Origin: Neisseriaceae bacterium | GTDB taxonomy: Bacteria; Pseudomonadota; Gammaproteobacteria; Burkholderiales; Neisseriaceae | Length of the DNA: 19,008 bases | NCBI GenBank assembly: GCA_017446355.1 | Contig: JAFSQZ010000166.1 | Location: forward strand, 1-19,008 | Direction of reading: 5' to 3' | In this document: piece by piece, positions 10,632 to 17,577 of the stretch | Position numbering within the stretch: the first letter of the stretch is position 1 | Layout: each line of letters starts with the position of its first letter | Program-made: the position numbers and the translations under genes | The notes under the pieces: generated by a model | The model's database searches: none | What the model was told of the DNA's origin: nothing | What the model saw: the letters and a program-made list of their open reading frames with translations, nothing else

Positions 10632-13400
10632 ATGAACACTGCAATTGAATTACACAATGTCAGCCACCGTTTTGGCAAAATTTTGGCGTTGGATAATGTG
10701 TCTTTATCCATTCCAAAAGGGGCGACTGTTGGTTTAATTGGTCCTGATGGTGTGGGCAAATCTACTTTGCTTTCGCTGATTGCTGGCGTGCGCATTATTC
10801 AGGCAGGCAATGTTCACGTTTTGGGTGGCGATATGGCTAATGCGCGAGAACGTCAAGAACTTTCGCATCGTATTGCTTTTATGCCACAAGGTTTGGGCAA
10901 AAATTTGTATCCCACACTCAGTATTGATGAAAACATTGAATTTCACGCGCGTCTTTTTGGTTTAAATCAACAACAACGTCAAGCAAGAATTGATAGATTA
11001 TTACGTGCAACAGGTTTGTTGCCATTTCGCAATCGTGCTGCTGGCAAGCTTTCTGGCGGTATGAAACAAAAATTAAGCTTATGTTGTGCGTTGGTACATT
11101 CGCCTGATTTATTGATTTTGGACGAACCGACAACAGGGGTTGATCCCTTATCGCGCCGACAATTTTGGGCGTTGGTAGACGAATTGCGCCAAGAAATTGA
11201 AGGTATGACAGTGTTGGTTGCCACCGCTTATATTGATGAAGCGCAACATTTTGAGCATTTATTGGCAATGGACGCAGGCCATATTTTGGTAAACGCGCCC
11301 ACTGATGAAGTGTTGCAACGCTATGCAACCGACAGTTTGGAAGAAGCCTATATTCAACTTTTGCCCGAAGAAAAACGACAAGGTGCAGGACAATGGCAAG
11401 CTGCGCCGTTTGTTCCAGACCCTGATGCGCCACCTGTGATTGAAGCGCACGATTTGACCAAAACATTTGGTGATTTTACCGCCGTAGACCACGTAAGTTT
11501 CACGATTGCCAAAGGTGAAATTTTTGGTTTTTTGGGTTCAAATGGCTGTGGCAAATCCACCACGATGAAAATGTTAACAGGGCTTTTGGAATCCACTTCT
11601 GGTGATGCGCAACTTTTGGGCAAAGACATTGATTCAGGCAGCCTGAACACGAAAAAACGTGTAGGTTATATGTCGCAATCATTTTCCTTGTATGAAGAAT
11701 TAAGCGTGCGCCAAAACCTGAATTTACACGCCACTTTGTACGACATTCCCCATAAACGCAAAACCGTTTTACAAGCCTTAAAAGACTTTGATTTAACCCA
11801 CGTTGCACGCGCAAAACCTAGCGCATTGCCTTTGGGCATTCGCCAACGCTTACAATTGGCCGCCGCTTGTTTACATCAACCAGAAGTTTTGATTTTAGAT
11901 GAACCGACTTCTGGCGTAGACCCCGCGGCGCGTGATATGTTTTGGCAAAAATTGTTGCACTTGTCGCGCGAGAAAAAAATGACGATTTTTGTGTCCACAC
12001 ATTTTATGAACGAAGTTTTACGTTGCGACAGGCTTTCTTTAATGGACAAAGGCAAAGTGTTGGCAATGGGAACACCTGATGAAGTATTGGCGCAAAGTGG
12101 ACAAGCCAATATGGAAGAAGCGTTTATTCATTATTTATTGAAAAGTGAAGAGCAAAATTCAGCGTTCAGGCAGCCTGAACAAACTGCTGAACACATCAAA
12201 CACGCCCATCAACTTTCAGGCAGCCAAAATCATCATTCATCACACACAACTTCTTCATTATCTTGGTTTACCGCCCTACTCGCTTGGTTATCAGTGGTTT
12301 TAACCTTTGCGCGGCGCGAAGGAAAAGAATTACTGCGCGACAAAATTCGTTTATTTTTTGCGGCACTTGGACCTGCGGTTTTATTGGCGGCGATAGGTTG
12401 GGCGATTTCGTTTGATGTTTCACATTTAAATTTTGCCGTATTAGACCGCGACAACAGTTTAGAAAGTCGGCAACTGATTGAACATTTTTCTGGTTCGCCC
12501 TATTTTGCCCAACTGCCTGAAATTCACACCGAACACGATGCACGAATGTTGCTGCAAAGCGACAAAGCCGCCTTTATTTTGGACATTCCGCCGAATTTTG
12601 GACGCGATTTATTGCAACAAAGGCAGCCTGAAATCAGTTTCCTGATTGATGGCACTGCGCCCTTTAACGCCAGCAGCCTAAACGCTTATATTCTCGGCAT
12701 CATCAACGATTATCATCGTGAACACTTATCGCTGCAAGGCATTTCACTGCAAGCGAGTGCGCAAATTGTGCCGCGTTTTATGTATAACCAAGATTTTAAA
12801 AGCGTCAATGCAATGGTACCCAGCGTCTTGATTTTGGTATTGATGATGATACCAACCATTATGAGTGCGCTTGCTGTGGTGCGTGAGCGCGAACTGGGTT
12901 CCATTCAAAATTTATACGCCTCACCTGCTAGCGTCCCACAATATTTATTGGGTAAACAATTACCTTATATTGTGATGGGCGCGATAAACTTTTTGATTTT
13001 GTGCGCGATGATTGTGTTTTGGTTTGGCGTGCCACTCAAAGGTTCATTTTTCGCACTGTTTTTTGGCTGCATTTTAATGGTTGCTGCTGCCAGTGCATTT
13101 GGTTTACTGGTTTCGTCATTTGTGCGTTCACAAACCGCTGCTTTTTTCATCAGTGCCATCAGCTCAATGGTGATTACGATGAATTTTTCAGGTTTTATGT
13201 ATCCTGTTTCCACTTTGCAAGGCAGCGCGTATGTATTGGGACACAGTTTTCCTGCCGCGTGGTTTGGCATCATCAGTCGTGGCGGTTTTAACAAAGGTTT
13301 AGGTTGGTTAGACTTTTTACCGCAATACGCGATTCTGCTGGGCTTCACCTTAATTTACTATCTTCTTGCCAGCTTATTTTTAAGTAAACAGGAAAAATAA
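10632..13400 (+). CDS. rbbA: RbbA-type double-ATPase/ABC-2 permease fusion protein
   Basis: A 922-residue fusion of two ABC ATPase domains and an ABC-2 permease, close to the roughly 911 residues I recall for E. coli RbbA, a ribosome-associated ATPase and presumed exporter. NBD1 (about 5-235): Walker A GPDGVGKST (37-45), signature LSGGM (140-144), Walker B LLILDEP (160-166), but TAY at 198-200 where the switch His is usual. NBD2 (about 270-500): Walker A GSNGCGKST (302-310), degenerate signature LPLGI (399-403), Walker B VLILDEP (419-425), switch His in STH (455-457). So one composite ATP site is canonical and one degenerate. A His/Ser-rich linker (about 505-545) follows, then the permease (about 550-922) with a large periplasmic loop, the REREL motif (about 751-755) and C-terminal helices. 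Uptake sequences lie at 11633, 12165 and 12621. Export function is inferred from the adaptor and channel neighbours; a ribosomal role is known only for E. coli. Confidence 0.9.
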   Translation: MNTAIELHNVSHRFGKILALDNVSLSIPKGATVGLIGPDGVGKSTLLSLIAGVRIIQAGNVHVLGGDMANARERQELSHRIAFMPQGLGKNLYPTLSIDENIEFHARLFGLNQQQRQARIDRLLRATGLLPFRNRAAGKLSGGMKQKLSLCCALVHSPDLLILDEPTTGVDPLSRRQFWALVDELRQEIEGMTVLVATAYIDEAQHFEHLLAMDAGHILVNAPTDEVLQRYATDSLEEAYIQLLPEEKRQGAGQWQAAPFVPDPDAPPVIEAHDLTKTFGDFTAVDHVSFTIAKGEIFGFLGSNGCGKSTTMKMLTGLLESTSGDAQLLGKDIDSGSLNTKKRVGYMSQSFSLYEELSVRQNLNLHATLYDIPHKRKTVLQALKDFDLTHVARAKPSALPLGIRQRLQLAAACLHQPEVLILDEPTSGVDPAARDMFWQKLLHLSREKKMTIFVSTHFMNEVLRCDRLSLMDKGKVLAMGTPDEVLAQSGQANMEEAFIHYLLKSEEQNSAFRQPEQTAEHIKHAHQLSGSQNHHSSHTTSSLSWFTALLAWLSVVLTFARREGKELLRDKIRLFFAALGPAVLLAAIGWAISFDVSHLNFAVLDRDNSLESRQLIEHFSGSPYFAQLPEIHTEHDARMLLQSDKAAFILDIPPNFGRDLLQQRQPEISFLIDGTAPFNASSLNAYILGIINDYHREHLSLQGISLQASAQIVPRFMYNQDFKSVNAMVPSVLILVLMMIPTIMSALAVVRERELGSIQNLYASPASVPQYLLGKQLPYIVMGAINFLILCAMIVFWFGVPLKGSFFALFFGCILMVAAASAFGLLVSSFVRSQTAAFFISAISSMVITMNFSGFMYPVSTLQGSAYVLGHSFPAAWFGIISRGGFNKGLGWLDFLPQYAILLGFTLIYYLLASLFLSKQEK
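11633..11647. repeat. DNA uptake sequence inside rbbA
   Basis: TTCAGGCAGCCTGAA, read as SGSLN in a surface-type loop of NBD2 (residues about 335-339). Confidence 0.95.
12165..12179. repeat. DNA uptake sequence inside rbbA linker
   Basis: TTCAGGCAGCCTGAA, read in another frame as FRQPE in the linker between NBD2 and the permease. A half-copy (TTCAGGCAGC, SGS) follows at about 12215. Confidence 0.95.
12621..12632 (+). repeat. DNA uptake sequence inside rbbA, non-palindromic context
   Basis: AGGCAGCCTGAA without the leading TTC, so this 12-mer is read in one direction only. It encodes RQPE in the permease loop, at a motif the YhhJ-type neighbour shares (RQPEI). Confidence 0.9.
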
Positions 13401-13422
13401 TGCACCCTTGTGAACCATTTTT

Positions 13423-13437
13423 TTCAGGCAGCCTGAA
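13423..13437. repeat. DNA uptake sequence in the rbbA-yhhJ gap
   Basis: TTCAGGCAGCCTGAA in the 49-base gap. Its end runs into AAAGGGA, the ribosome binding site of the next gene. Confidence 0.95.
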
Positions 13438-13449
13438 AGGGAAAACGCT

Positions 13450-14568
13450 ATGAAAAACATTATTGTGTTAATTCGCAAAGAATGGCGTAGCTTATTTAGC
13501 GACGGCACGCTTTCCGTGTTGCTGTTGATAATGTTCACCGTATTGGTTTATCAAACTGCTCATAGTGGTGGCACAGAATTACGCAATGCCACTGTTGGCG
13601 TTGTGGATTTAGACAAAAGTCGTCTATCGCGCCAAATCATTGATGCCTTGCCCAGCGGTTACTTTTCGCCACCTGAATATTTGCAACAAGAAGACGTGGA
13701 TAAACGTATGGACAAAGGCGATTTTGTGTTTGTGATGACGTTTCCACCGAATTTTGAACGCGACATTTTAATGAACCGCCAGCCTGAAATCCAACTTTTA
13801 ATTGATGCCACTGCACTCACACAAGCAGGCATTGGACAAGGTTACATCACCCAAATCACCCAACGTGAAATCAATGAGTTTCTCGGACAACAAACACTGA
13901 TTGAGCAAATCTTGCCCACCAAAACCAATATCAAAGTAGCGTTTAATCCCAATATAGAAAACACGTGGTTTTTAGGCGCGATGCAAGTAAACAATATGCT
14001 GACCATGTTGTGTTTGATTTTAGTCGGTGCTGCCGTGATTCGCGAACGCGAACAAGGCACAATGGAACATTTATTGGTAATGCCTGTTACCAGCACGCAA
14101 ATTGTGTTGGCAAAAATTTTGGCAAACGGCATTATTGTTTGTGTTTGCGCGACATTGTCTATGTATTTTATGGTCGGTGGTTTTATTGGCACACACATCA
14201 ACGGCTCTATTTGGCTTTACTTTTTAGGCACATTGGTTTTTATGTTTTCCATAGCATCTTTTGCCGTTATGCTCGCCACCGTTGCACCCACGATGCCACA
14301 ATACAGTTTATTGATTGTGCCACTTTATGTTGTTGCACTAATGTTTTCAGGCAGCTCTTCGCCGCGCAACAATATGCCCGAATTTGCCCAAAACATCAGC
14401 GCGTATTGGCCAACCACACAATTTGCCACAATGGCACAAAACGTTATTTTTCGCGGTGCAGGCTGGGAAATTGTTTGGCAACCTTTACTGATAATGAGCG
14501 TCAGCGGCGCAATTTTTCTCGGCTTGGCATTACTGCGCTTTAAAAAAATGTTGGAAAAACAAGCTTAA
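13450..14568 (+). CDS. yhhJ: ABC-2 family exporter permease (YhhJ type)
   Basis: A 372-residue inner-membrane permease that would pair with the permease half of the RbbA-type protein. The N-terminus has a basic cytoplasmic start and one helix (about 20-37). A large periplasmic domain follows (about 40-175), with PPNFERDIL and NRQPEIQLLIDATA. About five helices follow the ABC-2 signature REREQGTMEHLLVMP. It resembles the C-terminal half of the upstream fusion along its whole length (PPNF, RQPEI, LID, REREQG/REREL), so the two probably arose by duplication and form the transmembrane heterodimer. The start at 13450 has AAAGGGA in good position. The length agrees with the roughly 374 residues I recall for E. 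coli YhhJ. A half uptake sequence at about 14346 encodes SGSS. Confidence 0.9.
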   Translation: MKNIIVLIRKEWRSLFSDGTLSVLLLIMFTVLVYQTAHSGGTELRNATVGVVDLDKSRLSRQIIDALPSGYFSPPEYLQQEDVDKRMDKGDFVFVMTFPPNFERDILMNRQPEIQLLIDATALTQAGIGQGYITQITQREINEFLGQQTLIEQILPTKTNIKVAFNPNIENTWFLGAMQVNNMLTMLCLILVGAAVIREREQGTMEHLLVMPVTSTQIVLAKILANGIIVCVCATLSMYFMVGGFIGTHINGSIWLYFLGTLVFMFSIASFAVMLATVAPTMPQYSLLIVPLYVVALMFSGSSSPRNNMPEFAQNISAYWPTTQFATMAQNVIFRGAGWEIVWQPLLIMSVSGAIFLGLALLRFKKMLEKQA

Positions 14569-14581
14569 AATAAAAAATCAT

Positions 14582-14596
14582 TTCAGGCAGCCTGAA
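14582..14596. repeat. DNA uptake sequence between yhhJ and the outer-membrane gene
   Basis: TTCAGGCAGCCTGAA, 13 bases after the yhhJ stop. It is the last perfect copy in the window. Confidence 0.95.
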
Positions 14597-14675
14597 CAAT
14601 GTTTATAAGTATGTAACACCAAAAACGTTTTACAAAAGTTTTCGCCCACATACAAAAAACAAAAGGAATAACATA

Positions 14676-16112
14676 ATGAAACCCATTTTTGCCATCAGCA
14701 TCATCACCCTTTCACTTTTAACCGCCTGTCAAACCACCACAAGCATTAACACTGCCAGCAACATCACGCTGCCTGAACGATTTTTACACGTTTCAGGCAG
14801 CCAACCAAGCAACATCAGTCAATGGTGGCAATCTTGGCAAGACGATGTTTTAAATCAACTGATTGAACAAGGTTTACACAATGGTTTAGACATTAAAATT
14901 GCCCAAAGTCGCCTAAACGAAGCCACACAAACCGCCAAACTTGCCCAAGCCGATTTGGGCGCACAAATTGGTTTAACAGGCAACGCCGCCTACAACCGCG
15001 CACATCTCAACAATCCCATTGACAGCAACACACAACAAAGCTTGCCTATATTGCCCACACACGACATCAACAGCGAAGGCAGTTTACTCAACGCAGGTTT
15101 AGCCGCATCGTGGGAATTAGATTTTTTTGGTAGGAAAAAAAGTGATGCCGATGCAGCACGCTGGCAAGCTATTGGCGTACAAGAACAATTACACGCCGCA
15201 CAATTACTTTTAGCCGCCAACATCGCAGAAGCCTATATAAACGTCCGCGCCTTGCAACAAAACCAACAACAAACCGAACGCAGCATTGCTGCCTTAAAAC
15301 AAATGTTGCGTTACGTTCAAGGACGTTTTCGCGCAGGACACGTAAGCGCATACGAAGTAGAATCCGTCCAAGCCGACTTAACCGCCTTGCAAGGCAAACA
15401 CGCCACTTTAAACGCGCAACAACAAATGTACATACGTCAAATCGCCGTTTTAACAGGACAAACACCACAAACCTTTAAGCTGCCTGAAAGCACGCACAAC
15501 ATTCTCAACAAACAACCCAATCCACCACAAGGTGCCACACCAGAAGGCTTATTAGAACGCCGCCCTGATTTACGCGCACACGCTGCTGCCGTTCAAGCAC
15601 GCGCCGCACAACTTGCCAGCGCAAAAAGCGACTTGTATCCACGTTTCACCCTTAACTTTCTCGGACAAGGTGCACGTTTAAGTGTAGACAGCGACACCGC
15701 GCTCACAGGCTGGGCAAGTTTAATCAATCTAGGCATTTCCGTGCCTTTATTTACCAACGGTCGCTTACACGCCAACATCAACGCCGCCGATGCGCGTTTA
15801 CAAACCGCACTTTTAGAATACGACCAAACCCTTTTACGCGCACTGGCAGAAGTGGACAACGCCTACCAACTCACCCAATCCATCACCCAACAAACCGAAC
15901 ACTTACAACACAGCAACAAACTTCATCAACAACAAGCACAAGATGCCACAAAATTATTCCATTACGGCAACAAAACCCTAGACGAAGTGTTACGCGCCCA
16001 AATCAATGCCGAAACCGCAGCAGAAACCCTAACCCAAGCCAAACTCGCTCGCGCCAAAAGTTTAATCGGTTTATACAAAGCACTAGGTGGTGGCTGGCAA
16101 CAAGTAAACTAA
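14676..16112 (+). CDS. TolC/NodT-type outer-membrane efflux lipoprotein
   Basis: A 478-residue outer-membrane factor, the channel of a tripartite exporter. The signal peptide ends in the lipobox LTAC, giving an acylated Cys18. The mature part shows two repeated outer-membrane-efflux halves of long Gln/Ala-rich helices. The family block ERRPDLRAHAAAVQARAAQLASAKSDLYP is split here into ERRPDLRAHAA and AQLASAKSDLYPRF. WWQSW near the N-terminus, AASWELDFFGR and VPLFTNGR are also typical. AAAAGGAATAACATAATG gives a strong start. It lies 107 bases after yhhJ on the same strand, so it is probably cotranscribed or driven by a nearby weak promoter. E. coli yhiI-rbbA-yhhJ has no such gene beside it as far as I recall. 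The terminator at 16238 ends the unit. Function as the partner channel is inferred from position. Confidence 0.92.
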   Translation: MKPIFAISIITLSLLTACQTTTSINTASNITLPERFLHVSGSQPSNISQWWQSWQDDVLNQLIEQGLHNGLDIKIAQSRLNEATQTAKLAQADLGAQIGLTGNAAYNRAHLNNPIDSNTQQSLPILPTHDINSEGSLLNAGLAASWELDFFGRKKSDADAARWQAIGVQEQLHAAQLLLAANIAEAYINVRALQQNQQQTERSIAALKQMLRYVQGRFRAGHVSAYEVESVQADLTALQGKHATLNAQQQMYIRQIAVLTGQTPQTFKLPESTHNILNKQPNPPQGATPEGLLERRPDLRAHAAAVQARAAQLASAKSDLYPRFTLNFLGQGARLSVDSDTALTGWASLINLGISVPLFTNGRLHANINAADARLQTALLEYDQTLLRALAEVDNAYQLTQSITQQTEHLQHSNKLHQQQAQDATKLFHYGNKTLDEVLRAQINAETAAETLTQAKLARAKSLIGLYKALGGGWQQVN

Positions 16113-16237
16113 AAATTTTCTCATCTCGTCATTAAGAAGTCTATAAAGTAGACAGTAGTAATTTTCCCAAAGTTGTAGGTAATCCAAAACAAACAATATC
16201 TTATGAAATATTGCCAAAATGATAAGGTAATTTTTAT

Positions 16238-16266
16238 AACAACCATATGATTGATGTTGTTTTTTA
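16238..16266 (+). terminator. Probable terminator of the export operon
   Basis: ACAAC (16239-16243) pairs with GTTGT (16256-16260), extended inside by AT/AT past a bulged C, and a T-run runs to 16265. The stem is AT-rich and of moderate strength. Confidence 0.55.
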
Positions 16267-16391
16267 GCTGAAAACTTTGCAAAACTCGTTATTTTTAGAA
16301 AAACGAATAACATCAACTTATTGTTTTATAATGAGATTATTTATTGCATTCGGAGTGGTGATGATAAAAATAGGGTTTTGCAAAGATCAGC
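16267..16391. mobile_element. Second MITE-like element with TTTGCAAAAC ends
   Basis: The left end reads GCTGAAAACTTTGCAAAAC (16267-16285). The right end, read on the minus strand, is GCTGATCTTTGCAAAAC (16391-16375). The 11-base core CTTTGCAAAAC and the outer GCTGA agree. The 125-base interior is AT-rich, has no gene, and differs from the interior of the element at 8715, although the ends are related. Confidence 0.6.
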
Positions 16392-16399
16392 CTAAAACC

Positions 16400-17098
16400 T
16401 TACAATATCTCTTTTAATTTCAATAATAAAGCGAACACGAACGGGGCGGTGAGTGCGGTAAAAACGCCACACAAAACCAATGCCAAAGACGAGAACGCAC
16501 CTTCTTCTTCATCGACTTCGTTACAACGGCTGGTACCAATCACATGGGCGGTAGCACCCATTGCCAAACCGCGTGCGGCACGGCTTTTAATATGAAATAA
16601 ATTCAATAACATATGTCCAAAAATTGCACCCAACAAGCCGACAAACAAAACGCAGGCGGCGGCAATGGCTTCAATGCCGCCTGTTTCTTTGGCAACCACC
16701 AATGCAATCGGCGTGGTAACGGATTTCGGCAGAACGGAAGCAGCGATGATATTGTCGCCCCCAAATGCCCATACTAAACCAACGCCACTCATCATAGCAA
16801 TTAAAATACTTAAAAAACAAACGCTTAACAACACTTTCCAACGGCGAATAATATCAGGCAGTTGTTTGTATAAGGGAAAGGCTAATGACACCACGCCGAT
16901 TTGCAAGGTTTCATTGATTAAACGGCTGCCTGAAAAATAGCGTTCGTATGGTATTTTTAATAATAATAACAATGAGATAATCAATATAATGGATAATAAC
17001 AAAGGGTTAAAAATAGGGTATTTTAATTTGAGCGATAATTTTCTCATCGCCAAAAAGGTGATGACAGTTAAAGGCAATGCCCATAAAAAATCCCACAT
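16400..17098 (-). CDS. lrgB: LrgB/CidB-family membrane protein (antiholin-like or organic-acid transporter subunit)
   Basis: A 232-residue membrane protein with about 6-7 hydrophobic segments. The family signatures SVLPKSVTTPIALVVAKE and ATAHVIGTSR followed by an acidic EVDEEEGAFSSLAL block are clear. LrgA and LrgB act together. They were first described as holin-like regulators of autolysis; later work on relatives supports transport of pyruvate or glycolate-type acids. The start is the ATG whose A is shared with the lrgA stop (TAATG at 17100-17096, minus strand), with AAGGAG in good position. A longer in-frame extension upstream has no support. Translation should be coupled to lrgA. Its coding sequence carries a half uptake sequence (minus strand 16934-16923) encoding SGSR. 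The stop lies close to the MITE-like element at 16267-16391. Confidence 0.92.
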   Translation of the reverse strand: MWDFLWALPLTVITFLAMRKLSLKLKYPIFNPLLLSIILIISLLLLLKIPYERYFSGSRLINETLQIGVVSLAFPLYKQLPDIIRRWKVLLSVCFLSILIAMMSGVGLVWAFGGDNIIAASVLPKSVTTPIALVVAKETGGIEAIAAACVLFVGLLGAIFGHMLLNLFHIKSRAARGLAMGATAHVIGTSRCNEVDEEEGAFSSLALVLCGVFTALTAPFVFALLLKLKEIL

Positions 17099-17514
17099 TA
17101 TGCTTTCTCCTTGTTTTTGAAAATATTTTTCTTTTTCATTGGACGCATTTGTTGGCGATTTTCTTGCCATTGAATCAAACCGCCGACCGTTAATAAAACC
17201 AATAAAAAACTGACGCTACACGCCACCAACAAAGGCAACATAGCTTTTTCCACCGCAGGATAATTCACCATTAAGCCTGCGCTGATAGGCACAAACAGCA
17301 ATGCCATATATCGTCCTAAAAGATTGCAAGTTGGTGCCACCCAGTGTTCGGGTATCAGTTTGATTATTAAAGAAAAAAACAACAGTAACATACCCACAAT
17401 CGGTGCAGGCAATGGCACGCCTATGCGATTTGCCCACAGTCCCATCAACAAAAAGACAATCAATATCGCCAAGGCACGCGAATACACAAGCGTGGTGAAA
17501 AGCAAAGATTTCAT
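17098..17514 (-). CDS. lrgA: LrgA/CidA-family holin-like membrane protein
   Basis: A 138-residue protein with four hydrophobic segments and a basic C-terminal tail (about 117-138, QENRQQMRPMKKKN...). The family block is visible: LLMGLWANRIGVPLPAPIVGMLLL, in parts as GVPLPAPIVGM, then PEHWVAPTCNLLGRYMALLFVPISAGLM. I chose the ATG at 17514 (MKSLLFTTLVYSRALAI), which gives a normal LrgA length. An in-frame TTG at 17553 would add 13 residues and cannot be excluded, and neither start has a strong ribosome binding site. lrgB follows with a one-base overlap. The symporter gene lies 63 bases upstream on the same strand, so the three may form one transcript. No LytTR-type regulator gene, common beside lrgAB elsewhere, is present. 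Confidence 0.88.
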   Translation of the reverse strand: MKSLLFTTLVYSRALAILIVFLLMGLWANRIGVPLPAPIVGMLLLFFSLIIKLIPEHWVAPTCNLLGRYMALLFVPISAGLMVNYPAVEKAMLPLLVACSVSFLLVLLTVGGLIQWQENRQQMRPMKKKNIFKNKEKA

Positions 17515-17560
17515 AGCATCACAAGTCAAAATAAAGCCAAATGATACACTCAATCAGTCT

Positions 17561-17575
17561 TTCATGCAGCCTGAA
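17561..17575. repeat. Degenerate DNA uptake sequence
   Basis: TTCATGCAGCCTGAA, one change from the 15-mer, between the symporter and lrgA. Confidence 0.7.
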
Positions 17576-17577
17576 AC

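Larger units (their letters stand above)
16113..16399. other. Intergenic gap between convergent units
   Basis: These 287 bases, between the plus-strand export operon and the minus-strand lrgB, hold a plus-strand terminator and a MITE-like element that ends a few bases from the lrgB stop. The first 120 bases show nothing I can name. Confidence 0.7.

Noticed and set aside
10918..11466. 182-residue open frame on the minus strand inside rbbA
   Set aside because: It lies wholly within the conserved ATPase coding sequence on the other strand, has no family motifs, and is explained by the composition of the real gene.
13965..14543. 192-residue open frame on the plus strand inside the yhhJ-type gene
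   Set aside because: It is an out-of-frame shadow rich in Cys, His and Arg with no sensible domain, overlapping a clear ABC-2 permease.
1002..14596. Regular short repeats that might be a CRISPR array
   Set aside because: The 15-base repeats are dispersed uptake sequences at irregular distances, many inside genes; no spacer-repeat periodicity exists.
17099..17170. In-frame extension of lrgB upstream of its TAATG start
   Set aside because: The added residues are polar and lie within the lrgA tail; the inner ATG has AAGGAG and gives the usual LrgB length.
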